64,000 nucleotides of DNA from Dermatophilaceae bacterium Soc4.6 (GTDB lineage: Bacteria; Actinomycetota; Actinomycetes; Actinomycetales; Dermatophilaceae): contig JAZGVH010000002.1 of the NCBI GenBank assembly GCA_039889245.1, positions 1,922,001 through 1,986,000 of the forward strand, given 5' to 3'. A program made the position numbers and the translations under genes. The notes below the pieces were generated by a model. That model was not told where the DNA came from, did no database searches, and was given only the letters and a program-made list of their open reading frames with translations. Below are positions 1-8,545 of this stretch, in pieces (within the stretch, counting starts at the first letter, position 1; each line of letters starts with the position of its first letter).

Positions 1-427
1 ACGGACAACTTCCAGCACTGGCCGCCGTGGCGACCGCTCGTGGTCGAGACCGCCCGCCACGTACTCGACTTCACCGGCGGCACCTTGGTGATGCCTATGA
101 CCGTGCTGGTGGAGGAGTACTGGCGCGAGATCAGCTCGGGCCTCGCCCAACATGCCATCCCGGTGCGGCACTTCGTCCTCCACGCTGAGCAAGACACCCT
201 CCGCAAACGCATCGAGGGCGACACCCGCCTCGGGCCCTCCTCATTCCGTCTGAACTATCTCGAGCCCTACGCCGAAGCGGCCCGCACTTTGGCTGCACGG
301 CGAGGCCGAGGTCGTCGACACCACGCACCTCACACCCGGTCAGGCCGCCCTCCAGATCGCGGACGCCATCAAGAGTGGAGACCCGGCACGCTCAGCGGCA
401 GATCCGGTTGTGACTTGCAGCGGTTGA
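1..427 (+). pseudogene. TmrB-like AAA kinase, 5'-truncated by window edge and frameshifted
   Basis: The reading frame enters from base 1 and includes FTGGTLVMPMTV and YLEPYAEAART, which resemble the central part of TmrB-type P-loop kinases (tunicamycin-resistance family). The P-loop would lie before the window. After YLEPYAEAART the homologous continuation (WLHGEAEVVDTTHLTPGQAA) is in another frame and stops at TGA 425-427. One extra T in the run at 288-290 explains the shift. The family assignment is from memory of the pattern. Whether the gene is dead or the T is a base-calling error cannot be decided here. Confidence 0.6.
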
Positions 428-629
428 TGGCGCGGTTCTTGCAGCGCTATATGGCCGGGTCGATGGTGCCCTTCCTAGGCGTGGTCTTGGCCTTAGGGGG
501 ATCCGCCATTGGGACGCCGCTGCGGGCGAATTGGCTGCGGGTGCTATCCGAGGCGCTCGTGAGAAGATGCCCAGGATCACCGGACCAGGGGGGAACCACG
601 GTGAGGGGACAATAGGACAGGGTAGGGGG

Positions 630-1396
630 ATGCCGACCAGCCTTGACAGAGCTGCCTACTTCGACGGCTGGTACACCGACATGGGCAGAACACCCCTCAA
701 GGACCAGATCGAGCAGCGCCACCTGGGACTCCCGCCGCAGCTGCTCTCGACGAGCCTGCTGACCTGGGAGGGGATTGCCGAGGTCGTCTCCTCGCTCCGG
801 CTATCTCCTGGTGACCTGCTGCTGGACCTCGCGTGTGGTCGCGGCGGCTACGGACTCGAGATCGCGTCCCGGACGGGAGCGCGACTCTTGGGGCTCGACT
901 TCTCGCCCGAGGCCGTGCGGCAGGCCCGGGGGCAGGCCGCCCACCTCCAGCGGCAGCCGAGTTCGCTGTCGGCCGGCTGGAGGCCACCGGGCTGGCGTCG
1001 GCCTCGGTCGACGCGGCGATCGTCGTCGACGCTGTTCAGTTCGCTGATCCTGCGCAGGCGGCGTACGGCGAGCTGGCCAGGGTGGTGCGGTCCGGTGGCC
1101 GGGTGGCGTTGACCTGCTGGGAGGCGCGCATCCCCGACGACCCGACGGTGCCCGCCAGGTTGCGGTCGCTCGACCTGCGCGAAGGACTGACCCACGCCGG
1201 TTTCACCGACGTCGTCGTCGTCGAGCGGAAGGCCTGGCGTACGGCCGAGCACGCGATGTGGATGGAGGCGGTGGCCCTCGACCCCGGGGACAACGACGCC
1301 GCGCTTCGGTCGTTCCACGACGAGGGGGTGCGCGCCCTGGCCACCCATGACGCGCTGCGCCGCGTGCTGGCCACCGCGACCGCCCCCGGGCGCTGA
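630..1396 (+). pseudogene. class I SAM methyltransferase with a frameshift
   Basis: The ATG at 630 follows the purine-rich GGTAGGGGG. The N-terminal half carries motif I (LLLDLACGRGGYGLEIA) and GLDFSPEAVRQAR, typical of Rossmann-fold methyltransferases that use S-adenosylmethionine. Near 945-960 the homology leaves this frame and continues in another as EFAVGRLEATG, then ELARVVRSGGRVALTCWE (the post-motif III strand), ending at 1396. A one-base loss in CAGCGGCAGCCGAG accounts for it. The substrate is unknown. The gene is full-length apart from the shift, so a sequencing error is possible. Confidence 0.6.
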
Positions 1397-1546
1397 GTCT
1401 GACCACACGCCACCGCCAACCGGGTGCCCGGCGCCCTGACATGTTGCGCCTCAGCCACTCTCGAGCCGAGTTTGCGTGACTTCTTGGATGGCTCCTGCCG
1501 TGGCCCGGCCCACAGCGGCGCAGGGTCCCGACGGCGCGATGACGGT

Positions 1547-1699
1547 CTACCGGTGTGCAGTGCGTGCTAATCCGAGGCCGGCAAGACCACAGACGACGTC
1601 GAGGAACGTCAGGGACGACGACACCGTGGTCGGCGCATCACGGAACGCCTGCACCACGGCCGCGACGCTGAGCGTCAGCGCGATGACGTAAAGGCCCAT
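1547..1699 (-). CDS. small putative membrane protein
   Basis: A 50-residue minus-strand reading frame starts MGLYVIALTLSVAAVVQAF and ends LAGLGLARTAHR. The first 20 residues form a plausible transmembrane helix, followed by a second weakly hydrophobic stretch near the C-terminus. The frame stays open upstream to about 1774 with Arg-rich sequence (TRRRVG), so a longer non-ATG start is possible. No family is recognised. It is convergent with the methyltransferase and divergent from the APH gene. A chance reading frame cannot be excluded. Confidence 0.35.
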   Translation of the reverse strand: MGLYVIALTLSVAAVVQAFRDAPTTVSSSLTFLDVVCGLAGLGLARTAHR

Positions 1700-1826
1700 C
1701 CCGACCCGTCGACGGGTCTGACCGGAGCCCCTGGTCGGTGTCGTTGTGGGATGGTTTGACCCTAGCGGTGGCGGTCAGGTCCCTCACCCGGATGGCCCGA
1801 AGGGTTGCTGCGGGAGACTCGCCCCC

Positions 1827-2696
1827 ATGGAGATCAGCCGCGAGACCGTGCGCAAGTTGATCAGGCAACAGTTTCCGCAGTGGGCCGAGCTCACGGTGAC
1901 CCCGGTGCCCGAGCAGGGAAACGACAACCGCACGTTCCGGCTAGGTGAGGAGCTGGCGGTGCGCCTGCCGAGCGCCGAGGGGTACGTCGCGGGCGTCGTC
2001 AAGGAGGACCTGTGCCTGCCGGTGATGGCGCGTCACCTCACCACCGGTGTCCCCGTCCCGGTCGCGACCGGGGTGCCGAGCGAACAGTACCCGTACCCGT
2101 GGTCGGTACGGCGCTGGATCACCGGCACCACACCCGACCGAGACCCCGACCTCGACCGTGTCGCCCTGGCCAAGGAGCTGGGCGTGTTTTTGCGCGAGCT
2201 GAGGGCGGTCCCGACGGGCCAGGGGCCAGCAGCCGGGGCGCATTCCTTCTACCGCGGCACTCACCCCAGCGTCTACGGCGACCAGGTCCAGCAGGCTCTC
2301 GGGCAGCTCGCGAACGAGGTGGACGTCGAGGCCTGCCACGCCATCTGGGCCGAAGTCGTCCGTACGGCGTGGCCGAGCGACCCGGTCTGGTTCCACGGAG
2401 ACGTCGCACTGGGCAACATCCTGACCGACGGCGGGCGCCTGGTCGCGGTGATCGACTTCGGCACCTGCGGGGTGGGCGATCCCGCGTGCGACCTGGTGAT
2501 CGCCTGGACCATGTTCACCGACGCCGAGCGCGGCATCTTCCGGGACGCGGCCGCGCTTCCCGACGACGCGTGGGCGCGGGGCAGAGGGTGGGCGCTGTGG
2601 AAGGCGCTGGTGACGCTGTGCGACCCGACCAGCAAGCTGTACCCGCACCAGGCGCGCGCGCTCGACGACGTCATTGCGGACTATCGGGACGACTGA
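1827..2696 (+). CDS. APH-family phosphotransferase (aminoglycoside/choline kinase fold)
   Basis: This 289-aa protein has the kinase-like APH signature. The catalytic loop is WFHGDVALGNIL, whose Asp is the catalytic base. It is followed by the metal-binding loop VIDFGTCGVGDPACDL. The N-terminal lobe contains GNDNRTFRLGEELAVRLP. Such cytosolic enzymes transfer phosphate from ATP or GTP to aminoglycosides, macrolides or other hydroxylated small molecules; the substrate cannot be told from sequence. The ATG at 1827 follows CGGGAG at a good distance. The gene stands alone on its strand among other small-molecule modifying enzymes. Confidence 0.85.
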   Translation: MEISRETVRKLIRQQFPQWAELTVTPVPEQGNDNRTFRLGEELAVRLPSAEGYVAGVVKEDLCLPVMARHLTTGVPVPVATGVPSEQYPYPWSVRRWITGTTPDRDPDLDRVALAKELGVFLRELRAVPTGQGPAAGAHSFYRGTHPSVYGDQVQQALGQLANEVDVEACHAIWAEVVRTAWPSDPVWFHGDVALGNILTDGGRLVAVIDFGTCGVGDPACDLVIAWTMFTDAERGIFRDAAALPDDAWARGRGWALWKALVTLCDPTSKLYPHQARALDDVIADYRDD

Positions 2697-2850
2697 CAGC
2701 AGCCCGGTGTCGCACCCCGCGGCTGCGAGACCACGAGATGCTCTTGCGCGCCGCACCCGGCAACGCCGACACCGAGCCCGCTACCGGGGAGTCGTCCATC
2801 GTGACGAAACTGGGTGTTCCGGACGGGTCGTCATGTGCCAGTCTGCCCCC

Positions 2851-3582
2851 ATGACGAGCAGCGACCTCTGGGATGCCGAGACGGCTGAGCACTACGACGA
2901 GACCTCGGCTTTCATGTTCGCGCCGGAGGTCCTGGAGCCGGCGGTCCGCTTCCTGGCCGAGCTGGCCGGTGAGGGCCCGGTGCTGGAGCTCGCGATCGGG
3001 ACCGGACGGGTCGCGATCCCGTTGGTTGAACGGGGTGTCCCGGTGAGCGGCATCGAGCTCTCGCAGCCGATGGTCGACAAGCTGCGAGAGAAGCGGACGG
3101 ACATCCCCGTCGTGGTCGGTGACATGGCGACCAGCACGGTGCCCGGGCAGTTCTCGCTCGTCTACATCGCGTGGAACGGCATCGGGAACCTTCGGACCCA
3201 GGGCGAGCAGGTCGCCTGCTTCCGCAACGCGGCGCGCCATCTCGCGCCGGGGGGACGATTCGTCATCGAGCTGTGGGTCCCTGGCATCCGACGCTTCCCG
3301 CCCGGTCAGGAAGCCGTGCCCTTCCACGTCGGGCAACGACACGTCGGCTTCGACACGTACGACATGACCACCCAGCAGGGCACGTCCCATCACTACTCAC
3401 GACACCCCGACGACACCGTGACTTACGGCGCCAGCAACTTCCGCTACATCTGGCCGGCCGAGTGCGACCTCATGGCCCAGCTGGCCGGGATGGATCTCGA
3501 GTCCCGAGTCGCCGACTGGAACGGCAACCCCTTCACCAACGACAGCGAGACCCACGTCTCAGTCTGGCGCAAGCCAGCCTGA
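2851..3582 (+). CDS. class I SAM-dependent methyltransferase
   Basis: This 243-aa protein begins MTSSDLWDAETAEHYDE. Motif I is VLELAIGTGRVAIPL, followed by GIELSQPMVDKLREK (the acidic residue binding the SAM ribose) and VVGDMATSTVPGQFSLVYI. The C-terminal half (HLAPGGRFVIELWVPG) fits the usual strand-helix order. The family commonly methylates small molecules in the cytosol. A start 18 bases upstream (MCQSAP) is possible, as neither start has a clear ribosome site. It is an unlinked single gene. Confidence 0.8.
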   Translation: MTSSDLWDAETAEHYDETSAFMFAPEVLEPAVRFLAELAGEGPVLELAIGTGRVAIPLVERGVPVSGIELSQPMVDKLREKRTDIPVVVGDMATSTVPGQFSLVYIAWNGIGNLRTQGEQVACFRNAARHLAPGGRFVIELWVPGIRRFPPGQEAVPFHVGQRHVGFDTYDMTTQQGTSHHYSRHPDDTVTYGASNFRYIWPAECDLMAQLAGMDLESRVADWNGNPFTNDSETHVSVWRKPA

Positions 3583-3780
3583 GTCTGGCCAGCGCCGATC
3601 GGCACGCGGGCGTGCCACATCGGGATCCCCTGCGGGACGAGACCGCAGACGTCGACGACCTTAAGGATGGAGACAACCTCATTGCGAACGTGGTTCGGCT
3701 ATCGGGACAGCTATCAGAGCCGGGACGGGGTAGGTCCGGTGAGACCCTCGCTCCATCTCGGCGGCTGTCACACTGGATTG

Positions 3781-4350
3781 ATGGACGACGACTTCGACCT
3801 GGCTGGTGCGCTCGGGACCGCGCCGGCGGCGACCGCGGCGTTGGCTTGGGTGCAGACGATCCGCCACGGCCGCTTTGATGCGGCGTGGACGGCGATGGCT
3901 GACGATTTCCGTCTGGTGTGCGTGCAAGACTGGATTATATAGAATCCGGCGGTTATGTCCGACCCGTCGGTGACCGGTACACGTGACGACCTTGCAGCGG
4001 AACTCGCAGCACCCTCGCCGACGCATCCCCTCTGGGTACACGTGGCGCGGGTATCGGAGCGGGCGGTACGCAGCGTGACGACGGAGGTGGTTGGCGGTGA
4101 GAAGCTCGGTGCGGCTACGCAGCCGCGGCCGATGGGCTTGGACTTGGAGCTGATCCTGCTAATCCCGCAGGATCAGTTGGATCTCGACGAGCATGGGGTT
4201 CACGTGTGGCAGCCGGGGCAGTCGGTCAGTGGATTGTCCCTGCTGTTGCAGCACGGGCCCGACGGGTGGCGCGTGGCTGGTGCCGGGGGATGGTTGCCAC
4301 GGCCGGGGTGGCCGCCACAGTTTGAGACGATCGTCAACCCGGCCGACTGA
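3781..4350 (+). pseudogene. hypothetical protein interrupted by an in-frame TAG
   Basis: From ATG 3781 the frame reads AALAWVQTIRHGRFDAAWTAM and then DWII, where TAG (3940-3942) stops it. The same frame continues at once as NPAVMSDPSVTG and stays open to 4350, so one substitution separates two halves of a 189-residue protein. The start resembles SnoaL/NTF2-like small proteins, but I do not recognise the family with certainty. The downstream part could be reinitiated at ATG 3955. It is recorded as a broken gene; amber readthrough or a base error are alternatives. Confidence 0.5.
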
Positions 4351-4526
4351 CCCATGGACGCGTGCTCACGACGAGGCGAGAACGGCTTGGCCTGCCAGCG
4401 ACCAAGCGGCCAGTTGTTGCCGCCGCGGGTCTCGATCGAAGCTCGGCTACCGGACAGTTATGGCGTGGGCCCCACTGGGTGATGTAGAGGTGCTGCTTGT
4501 TAAGGGACACGGCTGAATTGGTCGGG

Positions 4527-4620
4527 TGTCAAGGGCCATTGAGATCTGCCCAGAGGCGGTCGTGAGACCTGCCCGGTGACGGTCACGAGAAGTGCCCGGT
4601 GGTGGCCATGGGATCTGCCC
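4527..4620. repeat. left-end multiple repeats of the IS21-like element
   Basis: TGCCC blocks begin at 4547, 4570, 4593 and 4616, an exact 23-bp period. Each is preceded by a GGTCACGAGA-like segment. Such iterated terminal repeats are the transposase-binding sites of IS21-family elements. Confidence 0.85.
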
Positions 4621-5458
4621 AGTGCTGGCCACCTCGGCTCAGGGGGGGGCAGGTCAAGGGGTTCACCCCCTGGCCGGCGAGGGCTTGGGTCAGTCGGACG
4701 CTGTCGCCGGTGGTCTGACAGATGTGGGCGTGGTGCAGGAGCCGGTCGACGGTCGCGGTCGCGAGGGTCTTGGGCATCAGCTCGTCGAAGGAGGCAGGGT
4801 GAAGGTTGGAGCTGATCGCGATGGACCGCTTCTCGTACGCGGCATCAACGAGGCGGTACAGGCCCTCGGCGGCGTCGTGAGCGACGGGGAGCAGGCCAAT
4901 GTCATCGACCACGACGAGATCCGCCCGGAGGACGCGGGCGATGGCGCGGGTGACGGTGTCGTCGGCGCGGTGCCGTCGCAGCAGGATCCCGAGGTCCTCG
5001 AGGGTGAACCAGGCGACCTTCAGCCCCTGCTCCACGGCCTGCTGCCCGAGGGCCTCGAGCAGGAACGTCTTGCCGGTGCCCGAGGGGCCGCACACGACGA
5101 GGTTCTCGCGGCGGTGGACCCACTCCAGGGTCCGCAGGGCGTGTTGGGTCGGGGCGGGGATCGAGGAGGCCTGCGGGTCCCACGCGTCGAACGTTTTGCC
5201 CGTGGGGAACCCGGCGGTGCTGCGGCGGGTCGCGAGGGCGGACCGTTCCCGGCCGGCGGCTTCCTCGCCGAGCAGGGCCCGCAGGACCTCGACGGGTTCC
5301 CACCGTTGGGCCTTCGCGGTCGCGACGACTTCAGGGGCGTGGCGCCGGATGTGCGGCAGGCGTAACCGCCGCAGCAGCGCCTCGAGGTCGTCGGGCAGCG
5401 GCGGTGGGGCCGGGACACCCAGGGCCGGGGCTGCGGTCGTCTTCGTCCCCGGGCTCAC
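4583..5458 (-). CDS. istB: IstB-like transposition helper ATPase
   Basis: This 291-aa AAA+ protein has Walker A GPSGTGKT and Walker B LVVVDDIGLLP, and the arginine-rich end LMPKTLATATVDRLLHHA typical of IstB. IstB binds DNA, selects targets and stimulates the IstA transposase. Its start overlaps the istA stop by 4 bases (ATGA, 5455-5458), so translation is coupled. The stop lies inside the left terminal repeats. The length is slightly above the family norm (about 250-265 aa) because of a Pro-rich N-terminus and a short tail encoded by the repeats. Confidence 0.93.
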   Translation of the reverse strand: MSPGTKTTAAPALGVPAPPPLPDDLEALLRRLRLPHIRRHAPEVVATAKAQRWEPVEVLRALLGEEAAGRERSALATRRSTAGFPTGKTFDAWDPQASSIPAPTQHALRTLEWVHRRENLVVCGPSGTGKTFLLEALGQQAVEQGLKVAWFTLEDLGILLRRHRADDTVTRAIARVLRADLVVVDDIGLLPVAHDAAEGLYRLVDAAYEKRSIAISSNLHPASFDELMPKTLATATVDRLLHHAHICQTTGDSVRLTQALAGQGVNPLTCPPLSRGGQHWADPMATTGHFS

Positions 5459-7050
5459 GAGGTCACCTCCGGTCGGCCGTTGTCGAGCGTGACGGCAAGG
5501 TCACTGTCCGCCGTCGTCGAGGTCTTCGGGGTCGGCGGCGTGGCGCCGAGGGCGGCCCAGCTGGCGGTGCCCTGGGTCAGGGAGCCGTCTTCCCCGGCAC
5601 GGTTGACCGCGGCGTTCCGCGTGCTGCTGCCGGTGTGCTGATGGTGGTCGAGGATGGACGCGAGGTCGGCCTCGGCGAACCGGGCGTGGACCGCGGCGTG
5701 CCCGAGCGCCCAGTCGACGTCCTTGGTGTCGAACAGCTTCGCGAGCGTCACCGCTTGGGCCATCTTGACCCGGATCTTCGTCGTCCCCGCGGCCGCGGCC
5801 TCGCTGAGCCACAGTCGGGCGCCGTCACCGATGGTGAGGAACTCGACCTCAGCAGTGTTACGGGCCAACGGTTTCCGTTCCAGCGCCCCCACGGGGGCGT
5901 GGGGGAAGTGGTCGTCGTTGATCTCGGGGCTGCCCGGGGTGGCCCGGGCGTGCCGGGCGACCTCGAGCGGCCCGGTCGGGCCGACGTGCACGAGCACGAT
6001 CACCTCGTCGGCGCCTTGCCCGTGGACGCGGACCCACACGGTCTGACCGAGCAGCCGGGCCGGGACGGAGTACTGCCCGCCCTCGAACGAGACCATCGGG
6101 GTGCTCGGCGGGACGGTCCGGGTGACCCCGAAGGCGACGGTGTGCGGGACGGCGGGGATCGGGTGGAGGCGGGTGTGTTCCTCGGCAAGCATTTCGACCG
6201 GGACGCGGCGGGTGACTCGGTGGACCCTCGTGTTGACGTGGTCACAGAACTCCTCGCACGCGGTCTCGAGCTGCGCGAACGAGGTGTACTCCTCGCGCAG
6301 GTTCGTGTCCTTGGGGACCAGGTCGGCCTTGGCGATCTTCACCGACGACTCCGACCCACCCTTCGACGCCGGGTCAGCCGGGACGCAGGTGTGAATGGTG
6401 AGACCGTAGTGCCGAGCGAAGGCGACGATCCCCGGGTTGCGCACCGGCACCCCGGCGACTTGCTCGGTGGTGACGGTCTTCTCGTTGTCGGTCAACACGT
6501 ACGTCGGGGCGCCACCGAGGCGGCGCAGGGTGACGTCGAGCGCGGCCATCACCGATGGCATGGTCTTGTCCCGGATCGGCAGGACCACCCGGAACCTCGA
6601 CCACGCCAGCCACGCGATGAACAACGTGGTCTTGCTGCCGTCGATGACGGGGCCGTCGCCGAAGTCGTACTGGAGCCACATCCCGGGCTCGGTGACCCAG
6701 GGGCGGTGGACTCTGATCCGGCCGAGGCGGTAGTCCTTCTTCACGGCGGCGACCGCGCGCCGGGTCGTGCGCTCGGACCCGGTGTACCCGAGCGCGACCA
6801 GTTTCTCGTGGGCGCGGTCCGCCCGAAGCTTCCCCCTCGAGCGCTCGATCCACTCCTCGATCTTGGGAAGGAACTCGTCGATCAGCTGCGGTCTCGCGGC
6901 GGGACGGTCGGACAGGGCCCCCGCTTCGCGGGCGGCGACGTACCTGCCGACGGTGTGGTGCGAGACCCCGGACAGCTCCCCGGCGTCCCGCAACGACCCC
7001 GTCAAGTCGAATGCTTCTAACATGTTCATGATCTCCTCGGCAGACTTCAT
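5455..7050 (-). CDS. istA: IS21-family transposase IstA
   Basis: This 531-aa transposase starts at ATG 7050 (MKSAEEIMNMLEAF), preceded by AGGGACACC. An N-terminal HTH (LRDAGELSGVSHHTVGRY) is followed by the DDE integrase-fold core. The probable catalytic residues are D129 (YDFGDG), D188 (LTDNEKT) and E234 (GGSESS). The usual C-terminal beta-barrel region follows (VSFEGGQYSVPARLLG). The frame is open for a further 126 bases upstream, but that part is encoded by the terminal repeats and is unlikely to be translated. It appears fully intact. Confidence 0.93.
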   Translation of the reverse strand: MKSAEEIMNMLEAFDLTGSLRDAGELSGVSHHTVGRYVAAREAGALSDRPAARPQLIDEFLPKIEEWIERSRGKLRADRAHEKLVALGYTGSERTTRRAVAAVKKDYRLGRIRVHRPWVTEPGMWLQYDFGDGPVIDGSKTTLFIAWLAWSRFRVVLPIRDKTMPSVMAALDVTLRRLGGAPTYVLTDNEKTVTTEQVAGVPVRNPGIVAFARHYGLTIHTCVPADPASKGGSESSVKIAKADLVPKDTNLREEYTSFAQLETACEEFCDHVNTRVHRVTRRVPVEMLAEEHTRLHPIPAVPHTVAFGVTRTVPPSTPMVSFEGGQYSVPARLLGQTVWVRVHGQGADEVIVLVHVGPTGPLEVARHARATPGSPEINDDHFPHAPVGALERKPLARNTAEVEFLTIGDGARLWLSEAAAAGTTKIRVKMAQAVTLAKLFDTKDVDWALGHAAVHARFAEADLASILDHHQHTGSSTRNAAVNRAGEDGSLTQGTASWAALGATPPTPKTSTTADSDLAVTLDNGRPEVTS

Positions 7051-7147
7051 GGTGTCCCTCCTGGGGGCGGTCGGCGCATCAGCACCGCCACCGCACCCCA
7101 GGAGGGGCCTCAACCACCGGACGTGGTGAGGCCAGCGAACTCGTGTC

Positions 7148-7240
7148 GGGCAGATCCCGTGACCGTCAGTGGGCACATTTCGTGGCCGCTACCGGGCAGT
7201 TATATGGCCGCCTCCGGGCAGTTTCTCGTGGCCGCTGCCA
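7148..7240. repeat. right-end multiple repeats of the IS21-like element
   Basis: Mirror-image GGGCA blocks begin at 7148, 7171, 7194 and 7216, spaced 23, 23 and 22 bp. The outermost ends 25 bp from the tip, matching the left end. These are presumed IstA-binding sites. Confidence 0.85.
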
Positions 7241-7460
7241 GTCGGGTGAACCTGGGTTCATCGTTGTGTGGATCAAGGAGGGTTGGTCGCGCCATCGCGC
7301 CATCTTCAGGGCGTCGATTCTCGAGACCCTGGCCGGAAGCCCTGTCCCGCCACGTCTGGCAGGATGCCCCAACGACGTACAGGTTGGTCTAACCGGCTCC
7401 TGCCGCGCCGAGCCCGAAATCGTGATGACAGCCCTCGGCGGGCTCCGTATGGTGGCGATC

Positions 7461-8432
7461 ATGGTGACCGAATCGCAGAACCTCACATGGCGGCCTCTGG
7501 CTGCGTCCGACGACGCAGCAATGGCTGACCTCCTCAACGCGATCGACGCGGAGGACCACGTCTGGGGGCGCTACACCGTGCAGGACGCGGCCGACGAGCT
7601 GGCCGCGCCGACCGTCGACCTCGCGACGTCCACCCTGGCGGTGTTCGACGGCCTGGTGATGCTCGGCTTCTCGGCGGTCCACGACACCCCGGCAGCCGAG
7701 GGCGTCCACCGGATGCAGGCTGCGGGCGCGGTCGACCCCACCCATCGTCGTCAGGGACTCGGGACGACACTGCTCCGCCACGGGCTGGAGACCGCGCAGA
7801 CGCTGCACGCGCAGCACCACCCCACGTGCCAGCTGGTCGTGGAGTCCCTCTACGGCGAGCACGTTCACGGGGCAGTCGCCCTGTACCGTGCGGCGGGGAT
7901 GACGGCGACGGAAATAAACCTCCACATGCGGCATCCGCTGGGCGCCGCCACTCCGGTCGCCCCGATTCCCGACGGCCTGCGGCTCGAGGGCTGGTCGGCC
8001 GAGACCGACGAGGAGTTCCGCGCGGTTCGTAACGACGCCTTCCAGACCGACGGCTCGGCCCGACTCAGTGCCGAGGAATGGAAGACGTGGACCGTGAACG
8101 CGAACTTCCGGCCGGAGCTGAGCTTCCTGCTCCGTGACGACCGGACCGGGACGGCGGCGGGGCTGGTGCTAACCGTCTGCTGGGAGGCGGAGACGGCGGC
8201 GACCGGCATCCGCGACGCATACTTCGGGGTCATCGGCACGCGGCCCGCCTACCGCAAGCGCGGCATCGCTCATGCCTTGATCTCCCACACCCTTCGCGTC
8301 GCCCAGGACCAGGGTTTCGGACGCGCCAGCCTCCGGGTCACCGCCGACAGCACGAGCGGAGGGTTCGGATTCGCCGAGCGTGCCGGGTTCGTCATCCAGG
8401 ACACCCAGGTCCGCTACTGCATCGAACCCTAA
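7461..8432 (+). CDS. tandem GNAT-fold N-acetyltransferase
   Basis: This 323-aa protein has two GNAT domains. The first, around residues 10-155, has the acetyl-CoA loop DPTHRRQGLGTTLLRHGL. The second, around 175-320, has RPAYRKRGIAHALISHTL and FGFAERAGFV. The two-domain layout resembles actinobacterial mycothiol-synthase-like acetyltransferases, though MshD identity is not claimed. ATG 7461 was chosen because MVTESQNLTWRPL begins the first domain; ATG 7449, four codons upstream, is an alternative. It lies just right of the IS21-like element, which may have separated it from its native upstream DNA. Confidence 0.8.
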   Translation: MVTESQNLTWRPLAASDDAAMADLLNAIDAEDHVWGRYTVQDAADELAAPTVDLATSTLAVFDGLVMLGFSAVHDTPAAEGVHRMQAAGAVDPTHRRQGLGTTLLRHGLETAQTLHAQHHPTCQLVVESLYGEHVHGAVALYRAAGMTATEINLHMRHPLGAATPVAPIPDGLRLEGWSAETDEEFRAVRNDAFQTDGSARLSAEEWKTWTVNANFRPELSFLLRDDRTGTAAGLVLTVCWEAETAATGIRDAYFGVIGTRPAYRKRGIAHALISHTLRVAQDQGFGRASLRVTADSTSGGFGFAERAGFVIQDTQVRYCIEP

Positions 8433-8545
8433 CGCACCTCACCTCCGGATACGCGTGTTGCTGATTCAGCGGAGCTGGTCGAGCCCGCCTTCACCGGTCA
8501 ACTTCTTGCCGATATTCGCTGCACAGTTCTGTCAGAAAGGAATGC

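Larger units (their letters stand above)
4527..7240 (-). mobile_element. complete IS21-family insertion sequence
   Basis: A 2714-bp element starts TGTCAAGGGCC and ends, read inward from the other side, TGGCAGCGGCC. Both ends reach the first CTGCCC block at exactly base 25. The 6-bp sequence GTCGGG occurs immediately outside both ends (4521-4526 and 7241-7246), a clean target duplication. It carries istA and istB, both intact. IS21 elements use IstA (DDE transposase) with the helper ATPase IstB. The matching target duplication and intact genes suggest a recent insertion. No interrupted gene is evident at the target. Confidence 0.93.

Noticed and set aside
447-722. Minus-strand 91-codon frame between the kinase remnant and methyltransferase
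   Set aside because: It overlaps the methyltransferase start and has no recognisable family or ribosome site. The gap 428-629 is left unassigned.
5404-7020. Long plus-strand open frame opposite istA
   Set aside because: It is antisense to a complete transposase with all catalytic motifs. Its composition (Gly, Arg, Asp rich) is that of a GC-rich shadow.
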